This document shows positions 8,857 through 18,535 of a stretch of 64,000 nt of DNA, piece by piece. The notes under the pieces are model-generated. The model saw nothing but the letters and a program-made list of their open reading frames with translations, made no database searches and had not been told where the DNA came from. The position numbers and the translations under genes were made by a program. This DNA is from Oleomonas cavernae (GTDB lineage Bacteria; Pseudomonadota; Alphaproteobacteria; Zavarziniales; Zavarziniaceae): NCBI RefSeq assembly GCF_003590945.1, contig NZ_QYUK01000011.1, positions 1,454,001 to 1,518,000 of the forward strand, read 5' to 3'. Each line of letters opens with the position of its first letter. Position 1 is the stretch's first letter.

Positions 8857-10043
8857 CTAGGGCTGCGCCGCGACCTTCAGGATCGCCTGGGCCGCCCGGA
8901 CGGAGGGGCCGGGCCGCCCCGGCCCAGGGCCGCGGTCACCCGGCGCATCGCGTCGATCTGCTCCCGCCCGGCCGCAGGGTCGAGCATGAGCTGCGCCACC
9001 GCCTCGGCCAGGGCCTCGGGCTTGCATTTTTCCTGCAGCAGCTCGGGCACGATGGCCCGGTCTTCCATGATGTTGATCAGGTTGGCAAAGCGCACCTTGA
9101 CCATCAGGCGGAACACCAGCGCACTCAACGGGTTGGCCCGATAGGCGATGACCATCGGCGTCTCGGTGAGGGCCAGTTCGAGCGCGACCGTGCCCGAGGC
9201 GGCCAAGGCGGCACGGCCCGCCGCCATCGCCGGCAGCTTGTCGCGCGCGTCTTCCAGCAGGAAGGTCTCGACCGGCCAGGCCGCGGTGGCTTCGCGCACC
9301 AGGCGGGCGACGTTGGGCACGGTGGGCACCAGCACGGCAAGGTCCGGCATCGTCCTGGACAGTTTCGCCAGTGCTTCGCCGAAGATGGGGCCCAGGTAGC
9401 GCACCTCGCTCGAGCGGCTGCCGGGCAGCACCACCAGGACCGGCCGGCCGTCGGCAATGCCCAGCCGCTGGCACAGGGCCGCGCCGGCGGCCTTCAAGGC
9501 GGCAACCTCGGCCGCGCCCTCGACGACGGAGTGGCCGACGAAGGTGGTCTTCAGGCCATGGACCTCGAAATAAGGCGGCTCGAACGGGAAGAGCACCAGC
9601 AGGTGGGACAGAAAGCGTGCCACCATCTTGGCCCGCCGGGGCCGCCAGGCCCACACCGTGGGCGCCACGTAGTGGACGTGGGGAATGCCCTGGCCCTTGA
9701 TCTTCTTGCCCACCCGGAAGGAAAACGCCGGCGCGTCGACCGTCACCACCACGTCGGGCCGGCTGGCGATGATCCGCGCAGCGACCTCGCGCACCCGGCG
9801 CAGCACATGGGCCGCCTTGGGCAGCACTTCCATCACCCCCAGCAAGGTCAGCTCGCCCATGGGGAACTCGCTGGCCAAGCCCTCCGCCGTCATCAAGGGA
9901 CCGCCGACGCCCGAGAAGCGGATGTTGCCCTGCGCCTCGTGCTTGAGCGAGGCCATCAGGCGGGCGCCCAGGGCATCGCCGGAAGGCTCACCCGCGATAA
10001 TGAAGACATGAACCGGCCGCGGCCCTGGCAGCGTCGCACTCAT
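8857..10043 (-). CDS. lpxB: Lipid-A-disaccharide synthase (3-prime end out of frame by one base)
   Basis: Joins UDP-2,3-diacylglucosamine and lipid X to form the lipid A disaccharide; a peripheral inner-membrane GT-B enzyme. The N-terminus VFIIAGEPSGDALGARLM and the middle PGSRSSEVRYLGP and GTVALELAL segments are typical. The ATG at 10043 overlaps the lpxI stop (ATGA). Read without change the frame ends at 8877 with an atypical tail. One added base in the G4 run (plus strand) at 8905-8908 restores the family-like ending SVRAAQAILKVAAQP and a stop at 8857. The span is one base short of a multiple of three. It is the last gene of the lpx operon. Confidence 0.92.
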
Positions 10044-10888
10044 CGCCTGATCCCAACCACAAACAAGCCCAGCGCATCCGCGCGCGCCACCAGCGCGTCG
10101 CGGTCGAGCACCAGCGTGGCGCCCGCGGCGACCGCGATGCCGGCAAGCCCCGCCGCCGCCGCCCCTTCGACCGTCGCGACCCCGATGGTGGGCAGGTCGA
10201 CACGTTTTTCCTGGTTCGGCTTGGGCAGTTTGACCAGCAGGCCGTCCCGAACGGTCCAACCCGCGCGCAATTCGGCGGCGCGGGCCAGCATGCGGTCGGT
10301 GCCTTCGGCGGCCTCGACGGCCACGGCATCGCCGCCCGCCACCACCGCCCCCTGCCCCACGTCGACCGCGCCAAGGGCCCGGACGATGATGATCCCGCGC
10401 TCGAGATCGGGCATCAGGGCGGGCGGCAGGTCGTAGCGGCCCAGGGGCCCGGCCGGCATCAGCAGATCATCGAGTATCTGGTCCGCGCCCACGACCTTGA
10501 ACCCTTCCTCTTCGAAAATGGTGACCAGCGAGCGCAACAGATGATCATCCCCGTGGCGCGCCGCGGCGACGATGCGGGGGATGACCTTGATGCCCTTCCA
10601 GTCCAGGCGCAGCGTGGCGAAGTCCGGGCGCCGCACGTTGCCCGCCATCACCACCCCGGTGCAGCCGGCATCGCGCAGCAGGCCCAGGATCTTGCCGACC
10701 GAGCCGATCGAGGCCCAGGCATCCGCCACGCCGTCTTCCGGGCGCGGCTCGGCCGAGCCGGTCAGCCCGATGACAAAGGCCGGCCGGCCCTGCCGGCGGC
10801 AGGCATCGAGCAATTTGACCGGCAGATCGCCGCCGCCGGCAATGATGCCGAGCTTGGCGCGGATCGCCTGGGGGGCGGTGTCAGGCAC
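10040..10888 (-). CDS. lpxI: UDP-2,3-diacylglucosamine diphosphatase LpxI
   Basis: Removes UMP from UDP-2,3-diacylglucosamine to give lipid X, the step done by LpxH in gammaproteobacteria. At 282 residues it has the family length. The N-terminal domain starts LGIIAGGGDLPVKLLDACR. The C-terminal DUF1009 catalytic domain includes VVGADQILDDLLMPAGPLG, GTDRMLARAAEL (with the catalytic Asp) and KPNQEKRVDLPTIGVATVE. The start overlaps the lpxA end by 8 bp and the stop overlaps the lpxB ATG, so translation is coupled. Confidence 0.95.
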   Translation of the reverse strand: MPDTAPQAIRAKLGIIAGGGDLPVKLLDACRRQGRPAFVIGLTGSAEPRPEDGVADAWASIGSVGKILGLLRDAGCTGVVMAGNVRRPDFATLRLDWKGIKVIPRIVAAARHGDDHLLRSLVTIFEEEGFKVVGADQILDDLLMPAGPLGRYDLPPALMPDLERGIIIVRALGAVDVGQGAVVAGGDAVAVEAAEGTDRMLARAAELRAGWTVRDGLLVKLPKPNQEKRVDLPTIGVATVEGAAAAGLAGIAVAAGATLVLDRDALVARADALGLFVVGIRR

Positions 10889-11684
10889 CGCCGCGATCGG
10901 CGCGCGGCAGCACGAAGGAGCGCGCGGAATCGGCCTGCATGAAGGCGACCACGTCCATCACCACGTCGCTGTCGCCGAATTCCTCGGCGGCATCGGCCAG
11001 GCGCTCGGCCAGCGTGCCCTCGTCGGCGAACAGCGAACGATAGGCCTTGCGCAGGCTGTGGATCTGGTCGCGGCTGAAACCGCGCCGCTTCAGGCCGATG
11101 ATGTTCAGGCCGGCCAGGAAGGCGCGATTGCCCATCACCGAGCCGTAGGGAATGACATCCTGTTCGACGCCCGACATGCCGCCGATCATGGCGTGGGCAC
11201 CCAGGCGGACATTCTGGTGGATCGCCGACATGCCGCCGACATAGACGAAATCGCCGATGCTGACGTGCCCGCCCAGGGTGCCGTTGTTGGCGATCACCAC
11301 ATTATTGCCGACGTGGCAGTCGTGGCCGATGTGGGTGTTCACCATCAAGAGGCAGTGATTGCCGACCGAGGTCAGGCCACCGCCGCCCACGGTGCCGGGG
11401 TGAATGGTCACATGCTCGCGGATCATCGAATGCTCGCCCACCGTGATCCGGGTTTCCTCGCCGATGGGCTTGAGGGTTTGCGGCGGGGCGCCGATCACCG
11501 CGAAGGGGTGGACTTCCGTGCCGGCCCCGATCCGGGTGTGGCCGGCCAGGACCACGTGGCTCTTGAGCTTGACGCCGTCGGCCAGCTCGACATCGGGGCC
11601 GACAACGGCAAACGGCCCGATCTCGACGTCGTGGCCGAGGGTCGCCTTGGGATCGACGACGGCGCTCGCGTGGATGGTGGACAA
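10881..11684 (-). CDS. lpxA: UDP-N-acetylglucosamine acyltransferase
   Basis: Transfers a 3-hydroxyacyl chain from ACP to UDP-GlcNAc, the first step of lipid A synthesis; a cytoplasmic trimer with a left-handed beta-helix. Hexapeptide repeats run from about 5 to 190 (IHASAVVDPKATLGHDVEIG), with the catalytic His in MVNTHIGHDCHVG and the C-terminal helical domain after NIIGLKRRGFS. The frame stays open upstream, but a GAGGAG ribosome site that overlaps the fabZ stop fits a TTG start at 11684. This gives 267 residues, close to the family norm. Confidence 0.93.
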   Translation of the reverse strand: MSTIHASAVVDPKATLGHDVEIGPFAVVGPDVELADGVKLKSHVVLAGHTRIGAGTEVHPFAVIGAPPQTLKPIGEETRITVGEHSMIREHVTIHPGTVGGGGLTSVGNHCLLMVNTHIGHDCHVGNNVVIANNGTLGGHVSIGDFVYVGGMSAIHQNVRLGAHAMIGGMSGVEQDVIPYGSVMGNRAFLAGLNIIGLKRRGFSRDQIHSLRKAYRSLFADEGTLAERLADAAEEFGDSDVVMDVVAFMQADSARSFVLPRADRGGA

Positions 11685-11695
11685 TCCGGTTCTCC

Positions 11696-12175
11696 TCAGC
11701 GGTCGACGATCATGGCGGTGACGATCGCTTCCGCCACCAGCGCCCCGGCGACCTTGGCTTCGCACTTGAACTTCCAAACGTTGCCGCGATGCCGTTCCTT
11801 CGCGACATGGATCATCATTTGATCGCCCGGCAGCACCGGCTTGCGGAAACGGCATTCATCGATCGACATGAAATAGACGAGACGACCCCTGCCCGACGTC
11901 GCCGGGCCGAGGCCCTGGATCACGACGATGCCCGAGGTCTGGGCCATGGCCTCGACGATCAGCACGCCGGGCATGACCGGATGGCCCGGGAAATGCCCCT
12001 GGAAGAACGGCTCGTTGATCGTGACGTTCTTGATGCCGGTGGCGCTCTCGCCACCTTTGAGCTCGATCACCCGATCGACCAGCAACATCGGATAGCGGTG
12101 CGGGATCATCTCCATGATCCGCATTACGTCGACGGCTTCGAGCGTCGCCTTACCGCTCTCTTCGGCCTCAGCCAT
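11696..12175 (-). CDS. fabZ: 3-hydroxyacyl-[acyl-carrier-protein] dehydratase FabZ
   Basis: Dehydrates 3-hydroxyacyl-ACP in fatty acid elongation and so competes with LpxA/LpxD for the same substrates; the shared operon balances the two. The 159-residue hot-dog fold protein has [14 protein letters not shown] and the active-site stretch [20 protein letters not shown] (catalytic His and Glu). The frame extends to 12286, but the ATG at 12175 has GGGGGAAG just upstream and matches the family start. It overlaps the lpxD end by 8 bp. Confidence 0.95.
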   Translation of the reverse strand: MAEAEESGKATLEAVDVMRIMEMIPHRYPMLLVDRVIELKGGESATGIKNVTINEPFFQGHFPGHPVMPGVLIVEAMAQTSGIVVIQGLGPATSGRGRLVYFMSIDECRFRKPVLPGDQMMIHVAKERHRGNVWKFKCEAKVAGALVAEAIVTAMIVDR

Positions 12176-13207
12176 TATCTTCCCCCTTGCGCCTGGCGAG
12201 CTGCGACAAGGTCGCGACCTCGCGGAACCACTTCTTGATCGGCTTGGCCGGCGCCCCGCCGACCGTTTCGCCCGCTGCCACATCACGCATTACGCCGGCG
12301 TGGGCGGCGATACGCGCGCCGCTGCCGATGTTCACATGATCGGCAACCCCGACCGCCCCACCGAACGCGACGAAATCCCCAACCTTGCACGAGCCGGAAA
12401 GGCCGACCTTGGCCGCCAGGATACAACCGCGCCCCAGGGTGACGTTGTGGCCGATCTGGACGACGTTGTCGATGATCGTGCCGTCGCCGATGCGTGTATC
12501 ACCATAGACGCCGCGATCGATGCAGCTATTGGCGCCGACCTCGACGTCGTCGCCGATCACCACCCGGCCGATCTGGGGAATGCGCAGGTGCCCGACCGGC
12601 GGATTGGGCACGAAGCCGAAACCGTCCTCGCCGATCCGGGCCCCCGCGTGAACAGTGCAGCGGGCGCCGATCAGGGCATAGCGGATCGAGGCCGAAGGAC
12701 CGACCACGACCTCGTCCCCCAGCACCACATGGTGCCCGATCACCGCATTGGCTTCGACCACGCAGCCGCGGCCCAGGCGGGCCTCCGCCCCGATCACCGC
12801 GCCGGGGCCGATCTCGCAACCATCGCCGAGGCTTGCCGTGGCGTCGACGACCGCCGTGGCGGCGATACCCGGGGTCGCGCAACGCCGGGGGTGAAACGCC
12901 TGGGCCACCCGGGCATAGGCGATTGCCGGGCGATCGGCCAGCACCAGGGCGATCGCCCGCGGCGCCCTGTCCGCAAACCGCTTGGGGATGATGCAGGCCC
13001 GCGCCTTGGTCTGGGTCAAGGCGTCGAAATACTTCGGCGACTCGACATAGGTGATATGGCCGGCATCCGCCCATTCGAGCGGGGCCGCGCCCACGACACT
13101 GATATCGGCGTCAGCGCCATCGGCCAGATCGGTGCCGGTCAGCGCACACAGCTCGCTTAAGCGGAAAGGCCCCTTGCGACGAAAAAACGAGGCTGGGCCA
13201 CGATCAT
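12168..13207 (-). CDS. lpxD: UDP-3-O-acylglucosamine N-acyltransferase (one-base frameshift near the start)
   Basis: Adds the N-linked 3-hydroxyacyl chain in lipid A synthesis. An N-terminal uridine-binding domain ([16 protein letters not shown] onward) is followed by a left-handed beta-helix with the catalytic His in [12 protein letters not shown]. The ATG at 13207 overlaps the ompH stop (ATGA) and reads MIVAQPRFF, a typical LpxD start, but then leaves frame. One added base in the A6 run at 13182-13187 (T6 in the mRNA-sense strand) joins it to [11 protein letters not shown]. No usable start exists in the downstream frame after that point. The corrected length is about 346 residues. Confidence 0.92.
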
Positions 13208-13776
13208 TGCACAGGCGGCACGTCGACCTTGATCGAGGGCAGCTTGGCATCCAACTGGGCCAGCACTTCGTTCGTGATCTCGAGCCGCGGATCGAAATAG
13301 AGCACCTCGCTGGTGCCGAGCAGGACATTGGCGCCGCGCGACGTCATCAACTCGCTGAAGATCGGCACCAGGGCCTCGCGCACCTTCGCCCCGGCGCTGT
13401 CCAGGGCCTCGGTCAAGGCCTTGTTGCTGGCCTGGGCCTTGCGCTGGGCGGCGGCGACCTTGTCCTCGAACGCCTTCTGGCGCTTTTCGCGCTCAGCCGG
13501 CGAAAGCTTTTCCCAGGCGGCGCGCAGCTTGGTCTGCTCGGCCTGCAGCGCCTGCTGCTCCTTGGCGATCTCTTTCTCGAACTTGTCGCGGACGACCTGA
13601 AGCTGCCGCCCGACATCGCGCGACGCCTTGGAATCCGTCTGCAGCCGCTGATAGTCGACAATCAGCGGGACCGCCTCGGGAAAGGTCTCGGCCAGGGCCG
13701 GCGAGGCCGGACCGGCGAGAACGCCGGTGGACAGAACGGCGCCGAACAGCGCGGCCTTGATGCGATTCATGGTCAT
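13204..13776 (-). CDS. ompH: OmpH/Skp-family periplasmic chaperone
   Basis: Skp-like trimeric chaperone that keeps unfolded outer-membrane proteins soluble between Sec and BamA. The 190-residue precursor has a signal peptide ([12 protein letters not shown]... ending ASPALA, about residues 1-29) and then a long charged helical region (about 45-135; [20 protein letters not shown]) that would form the coiled-coil tentacles. Its ATG overlaps the bamA stop by one base, and its stop overlaps the lpxD ATG. The position directly after bamA supports the role. Confidence 0.92.
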   Translation of the reverse strand: MTMNRIKAALFGAVLSTGVLAGPASPALAETFPEAVPLIVDYQRLQTDSKASRDVGRQLQVVRDKFEKEIAKEQQALQAEQTKLRAAWEKLSPAEREKRQKAFEDKVAAAQRKAQASNKALTEALDSAGAKVREALVPIFSELMTSRGANVLLGTSEVLYFDPRLEITNEVLAQLDAKLPSIKVDVPPVQ

Positions 13777-16096
13777 CAGAACTTGGTCCCGAAGCTGAAG
13801 CGGAAGTTCTGACTTTCGTCATACTTTTCCTTGACGATTGGCATCGCGAGGTCGACGCGGATCGGCCCGAACGGCGAGTCCCAGGAGATGCCGACACCCG
13901 CCGAGGCGCGCAACGATTTGTCGTTCAACAGAGCGACACCAGTGGGCACTTCCTCCTTGTCAATGCCGTAAAGCGTACCGAAATCGCTAAAGACGCTGGC
14001 GCGAATACCGTACTCCTCCGGCAGGCCCAGCGGGAAGCTCAGTTCGACGCTGCCAATGGCATAGATATTGCCGCCCAGAGCGTCGCGGGTAATACCGTCG
14101 CGCGGGCCAATGCCGGAATCCTTGAAGCCGCGGAAGTTCTGGCCGCCGACATCGAAGCGGTCGTTCAGCCGAACGTTGTCGTTTTCGATGCCGGCGATAT
14201 AACCAGCCTCGCCCGAGAGCGAGAAAACGATTTCGTCGGTGACCGGGTAGTAGTAGTTGGCGCCGGCGGTGGAGCGAACATACGAAACGTCGCCGCCCAG
14301 GCCCGCGAAGTCCTGCCCAAAGAACAGATAGTAGCCGTCGGTCGGACGAGACGGGCGGTCACGGCGATCGTAGGCCAAGACATAGCCGACCAGCGACGTC
14401 ACGAGAGCGCCTTCCTCTGCCGTCTCCTTGACAACGCTGGACGCCAGCGCGTCGACATTGCTGATTTCGTCCTGCCGCAGGGTATAGCGCGTGGTCATGC
14501 GCAGGAATTCGGAGATCTGGAAGCCCGCCCGCAAGGACCCGCCGATACGCCGCAGGTCATAGCCCGCTTCGTCCTGGTAGTCGCGGTCGATATTGAACAG
14601 GTCGATACCGGCGGCGACGTTGCGGCCCAGGAAATAGGGTTCGGTGAAGCCGAAGTCGACCTGCGTGCGCTTCTGCGACAGGCTGCCGGCCAGGCGAATG
14701 TCCTGGCCCCGACCGAGCAGGTTACGCTCGCGAATGCTGACTTCGCCGATCACGCCTTCCGAGGTCGAGTAGCCGGCGCCGAGCTGCAGCTCGCCCGTGG
14801 ACTTTTCCTGCACGTCGACGTTCATCACGGTGCGGTCGGGCGACGAGCCCGGCACCTGGGTGATGTCGACCTTCTCGAAGAAGCCGAGCGCGGTCAGGCG
14901 CTGCTTCGAGCGTTCCTTCTTCGCCGTGTTGAAGGCATCGCCCTCCGACAGGCGGAACTCGCGCCGGATCACCTCGTCCAGGGTGCGGACGTTGCCGGTG
15001 ATGTTGATGCGCTCGACATAGACGCGCGGCGCTTCGTTGATCTGGAAGGTGATCGAAACCGTGTGCGTCTCGCGGTCACGCTTCAGCACCGGCCGGATGT
15101 CGACGAAGGCATAGCCCAGGTTGCCGGCGGCGTCGGTCAGCCGGTCGATCGTCTTTTCGATCAATTCGGCGTTGTAGGTCTCGCCCTCGGTGGTCAGCAG
15201 CTTGTCGCGCAACTCGTCCGGCACCAGGTCGCGGATGCGGCTCTCGATGTCGATCTTGCCGAACTGGTAGATCTCGCCCTCGTCGACCGTGAAGGTGATG
15301 AAGAAGGCATCGCGCTCGGCCGTCAGGTCGGCGACGGACGAGAGCACGCGGAAATCGGCATAGCCGTTGGTCAGGTAGTGCTTGCGCAGCAGCTCCCGGT
15401 CATAGGTCATGCGGTCCGGGTCGTAATTGTCCTCGGACGTGAAGAAGCGGTACCAGCGGGATTCCCGCGTCGCCACGACCTCGCGCAAATCGCCGTCGCT
15501 GAACGCCTTGTTGCCGATGAAGCTGATCCGCTCCACCCGGTCGAGGGGCCTTCGTTGATTTCGAAGACGAGATCGACGCGGTTCTGCGGCAGTTGAATGA
15601 TCTTGGGCTCGATCGTGGCGGCGAAACGGCCGGCCCGGCGATAGAGTTCCAGCATGCGCTGGACGTCGGACTGGACCTTGGAACGGGTGAAGATCGCGCG
15701 CGGCTTGACCTGCAATTCCTTGGTCAACTGGTCTTCGGAGAGCTTGCTGTTCCCCTCGAGCACGACGCGGTTGATGATCGGGTTTTCCACCACCGAGACG
15801 ATCAGGTCGTTGCCCTCGGCCCTGATCTGCACGTCGCCGAACAGGCCGGTGCCATAGAGCGCCTTCAGCGACTGGTCGATCTTGACCGGATCGAACCGCT
15901 CGCCCGCGCGGATGGTCATGTAGGAGACAACGGTTTCCGGCTCGACGCGCTGATTGCCTTCAACGCGGATGGCGGATACCACCGGCCCCGATAGCTCGGC
16001 GCCTGTTTCCGTCTGCTGTGCCTGCGCCAACGGCGCCGCTACCAGTCCAACCGCCAGCGATGCCGGCCCAACAAACCGACGCGCAACGCGCAACAT
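13776..16096 (-). CDS. bamA: Outer membrane protein assembly factor BamA (one-base frameshift)
   Basis: The central barrel of the BAM complex, which inserts beta-barrel proteins into the outer membrane. The order is a signal peptide (MLRVARRFVGPASLAVGL..., about 1-27), five POTRA domains (ISAIRVEGNQRVEPETV onward, to about residue 420), and a 16-strand barrel with the VRGF-like segment QNFRGFKDSGIGPRD and a C-terminal Phe (FSFGTKF). The frame breaks in POTRA3; one added base in the C3 run at 15536-15538 gives INEGPSTGVERISFIG and restores a single frame. The ATG at 16096 starts the signal peptide; a TTG at 16135 is less likely. Confidence 0.94.
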
Positions 16097-16131
16097 TGAG
16101 GACACGCCGCAACTCCCTCTGTCGTCGCCGA

Positions 16132-17277
16132 TCAAGTGAAAAGCTGGCTGATGAATTGAACGACCCGGAGCTGAACGAGATCGTTCCAGGTCGCAAACAC
16201 CATCAAACTCAGCACCATCGCAAGACCGATACGGAATCCGAACTCCTGAATCCGTTCCCCGAGCGGCCGACCGCGAATGGCCTCAAACGCATAGAACAAC
16301 AAGTGCCCGCCGTCCAGCATGGGGACCGGCAACAGGTTGAACAAGCCCAGGTTTACGGAAAGTGCGGCGACGAGCCAGATAAAATCGGCAAGACTCTGCC
16401 GTGCCACGCGCCCCGACATGTCGGCGATTCGCAGGGGACCGCCCAATTCCTCGGTCCCGCGGGTGCCTGCGACCATCTGGCCGACGGCGGTGGCGGTCAC
16501 GTCCACCACCGTGCCCACTTCGCGGACGGCGTAGCGGATCGATTCAAAAAACCCTCGTTCCTTGAACTCGGTACGGGTCGAGACGACCCCCAGAATGCCG
16601 ATCTTCTGCTTTCCGCCCTGGCCGTTGTCGACCTCGGTGATGGTGGGGGTGATGGTGAGTTCCAGGCGCTGCCCGGCCCGATCGAGCGTCACCTCGACCG
16701 GCGTCCCCTGATTGAGGCGCATCTTCAGCGCCAGGTCCTCGAAGGATTCGATCGACCGGCCGTCTATGGCAAGGAAGCGGTCGCCGGCGTGAACGCCCGC
16801 CGCCTCGGCCGCACTTCCCGGCTGAATGCGATCGGCCACCGGGGCGGTAAAGCGCTGCCCCAGCGTGACGAAAATCGCAAAGAACAGGACCACGGCCAGC
16901 ACGAAATTGGCCAGGGGGCCGGCGGCCGCGATCATGGCGCGGCGGCCCACGCTCTGCCCCTGGTAGGTCACGCGCCGCTCGGCCGGCGAAAGTTCGCTGG
17001 CATCGACCTGCCGCGCGGAGGCGGCGTCGGCATCGCCGAAGAACCGCACATAGCCGCCCAGCGGCAAGGCGGAAATACGCCAGCGGGTGCCGTGGCGATC
17101 GTTCCAGCCGATCAGTTCCCGGCCGAAACCGATGGAAAACACCTCGACGCGCACGCCGCAGCGGCGGGCAACCCAGAAGTGGCCGTATTCATGGACCGAA
17201 ACGAGGGCCGAGATCGCCACGATGAAGAAGAAGATCGTGTGCAGCGATGTCCCGATGCCGGAGAAGAATTCGCCCAA
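16132..17277 (-). CDS. rseP: RseP-family site-2 protease (RIP zinc metalloprotease)
   Basis: An inner-membrane zinc protease that cuts membrane-bound anti-sigma factors and leftover signal peptides. At 381 residues it has one PDZ domain (about 120-205) instead of the two in E. coli RseP. The HEYGH motif is at 29-33 in the first helix, and the second zinc motif is PVPMLDGGHLLFY near the C-terminus, followed by two helices. It sits directly upstream of bamA, matching its role in envelope stress. An 86-bp gap with a 16-bp direct repeat separates it from dxr. Confidence 0.95.
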   Translation of the reverse strand: MGEFFSGIGTSLHTIFFFIVAISALVSVHEYGHFWVARRCGVRVEVFSIGFGRELIGWNDRHGTRWRISALPLGGYVRFFGDADAASARQVDASELSPAERRVTYQGQSVGRRAMIAAAGPLANFVLAVVLFFAIFVTLGQRFTAPVADRIQPGSAAEAAGVHAGDRFLAIDGRSIESFEDLALKMRLNQGTPVEVTLDRAGQRLELTITPTITEVDNGQGGKQKIGILGVVSTRTEFKERGFFESIRYAVREVGTVVDVTATAVGQMVAGTRGTEELGGPLRIADMSGRVARQSLADFIWLVAALSVNLGLFNLLPVPMLDGGHLLFYAFEAIRGRPLGERIQEFGFRIGLAMVLSLMVFATWNDLVQLRVVQFISQLFT

Positions 17278-17293
17278 CGAAGATTACCTTTCC

Positions 17294-17360
17294 TGCGCAC
17301 GCCGCCGGCGCGCCCCCCGTTTTTATCGACCGCCGCCATGCGTTTGCGCACGCCGCCGGC
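17294..17360. repeat. 16-bp direct repeat in the dxr-rseP spacer
   Basis: TGCGCACGCCGCCGGC occurs at 17294-17309 and again at 17345-17360, 51 bp apart, and fills much of the 86-bp gap. Function unknown; a chance tandem in GC-rich DNA is possible. Confidence 0.55.
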
Positions 17361-17363
17361 CGT

Positions 17364-18535
17364 TCACCCTATCGCCGATACGCCGGCAACCGCCGTGTCC
17401 GCCCGGCGCCTGGCCAGGCCATCGGCCGCCAGAATCTCGTCGAGGCTATCGGCGCCGATCTCGCCCGAGCAGTCGTCGAGCACCTGTTCGACGACGCGGG
17501 CGACATCAAGGAAGCCGATCCGCCCGTCCAGAAATGCGGCGACGGCAATCTCGTTTGCAGCATTCAGGATAGTAGGGGCGGCCCCCCGCATTGCAAGGCG
17601 TGGCGGGCGATCCGAAGTGCTGGAAAGCGTTGCGGATCAGGCGGTTCGAAGGTCAGGCGCGAAATTGCGGCAAGGTCGAGGCGGGTCACCGGCGTCGCCA
17701 TGCGATCGGGCCAGGCCAGGGCATAGGCGATGGGCACGCGCATGTCGGGGCTGCCCAACTGCGCCAGCACCGAGCCGTCGACATATTCGACCAGGCTGTG
17801 GATCACCGACTGGGGATGCACCAGGATATCGATCTGTTCGCCCGGCATGGCGAACAGATGGTGCGCCTCGATCAATTCCAGGCCCTTGTTCATCATGGTC
17901 GCCGAGTCGACCGAGATCTTGGCGCCCATGGTCCAGTTGGGATGGGCGACCGCCTCCGCGGGCGTTGCCTGGGCCATGGCTTCGCGGTCGGCCGAGCGGA
18001 ACGGGCCGCCCGAGGCGGTCAGGATCAGGCGGCTGATCTTGTCGCGCCGGGCCTCGTCGAAGACCTGGAAGATCGCATTGTGCTCGGAGTCGACCGGCAG
18101 CAGGGTGGCGCCGTGCCGGGCCACCGCGGCCATGACGATATGGCCGGCGCAGACCAGGCTTTCCTTGTTGGCCAGGGCCACGATGGCGCCCCGGCGCACC
18201 GCCGCCAGGGTGGACGCCAAGCCCGCTGCACCGACGATCGCCGCCATGACCATGTCGCTGGGATAATCGGCCGCCTCGATCACGGCCCCCGCCCCGGCCC
18301 CGACCTTGATATTGGTCCCGGCCAGCGCCTCGCGCAGGGGGGCCAGGGCGGACTCGTCGGCGCTGACCACGAATTCGGGCAGGAAGCGGCGGGCCTGCTC
18401 AATCAACAGGTCGAGCCGGCGGTGGGCGACCAGGGCCACCACCTCGAACTGGTCGGGGTTGCGCGCGATCAGGTCGAGCGTGCTGGTGCCGACCGAGCCG
18501 GTCGAGCCCAAGACCGAGAGCCGTCGTTTCTGCAT
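17364..18535 (-). CDS. dxr: 1-deoxy-D-xylulose-5-phosphate reductoisomerase (one-base frameshift)
   Basis: Converts DXP to MEP with NADPH, the committed step of the MEP isoprenoid pathway that feeds UppS. The NADPH-binding start is [17 protein letters not shown]; metal- and substrate-site motifs are [29 protein letters not shown] and [11 protein letters not shown]. The frame breaks at the C6 run at 17582-17587; one added base joins HALQCGG to [20 protein letters not shown] and ends at 17364. The ATG at 18535 overlaps the cdsA stop by one base. Corrected length is about 390 residues, as expected. Confidence 0.94.

Noticed and set aside
13776-16135. bamA as a pseudogene split in two
   Set aside because: BamA is essential, both halves are intact, and a single base in a C run rejoins them; the same pattern recurs in seven other genes.
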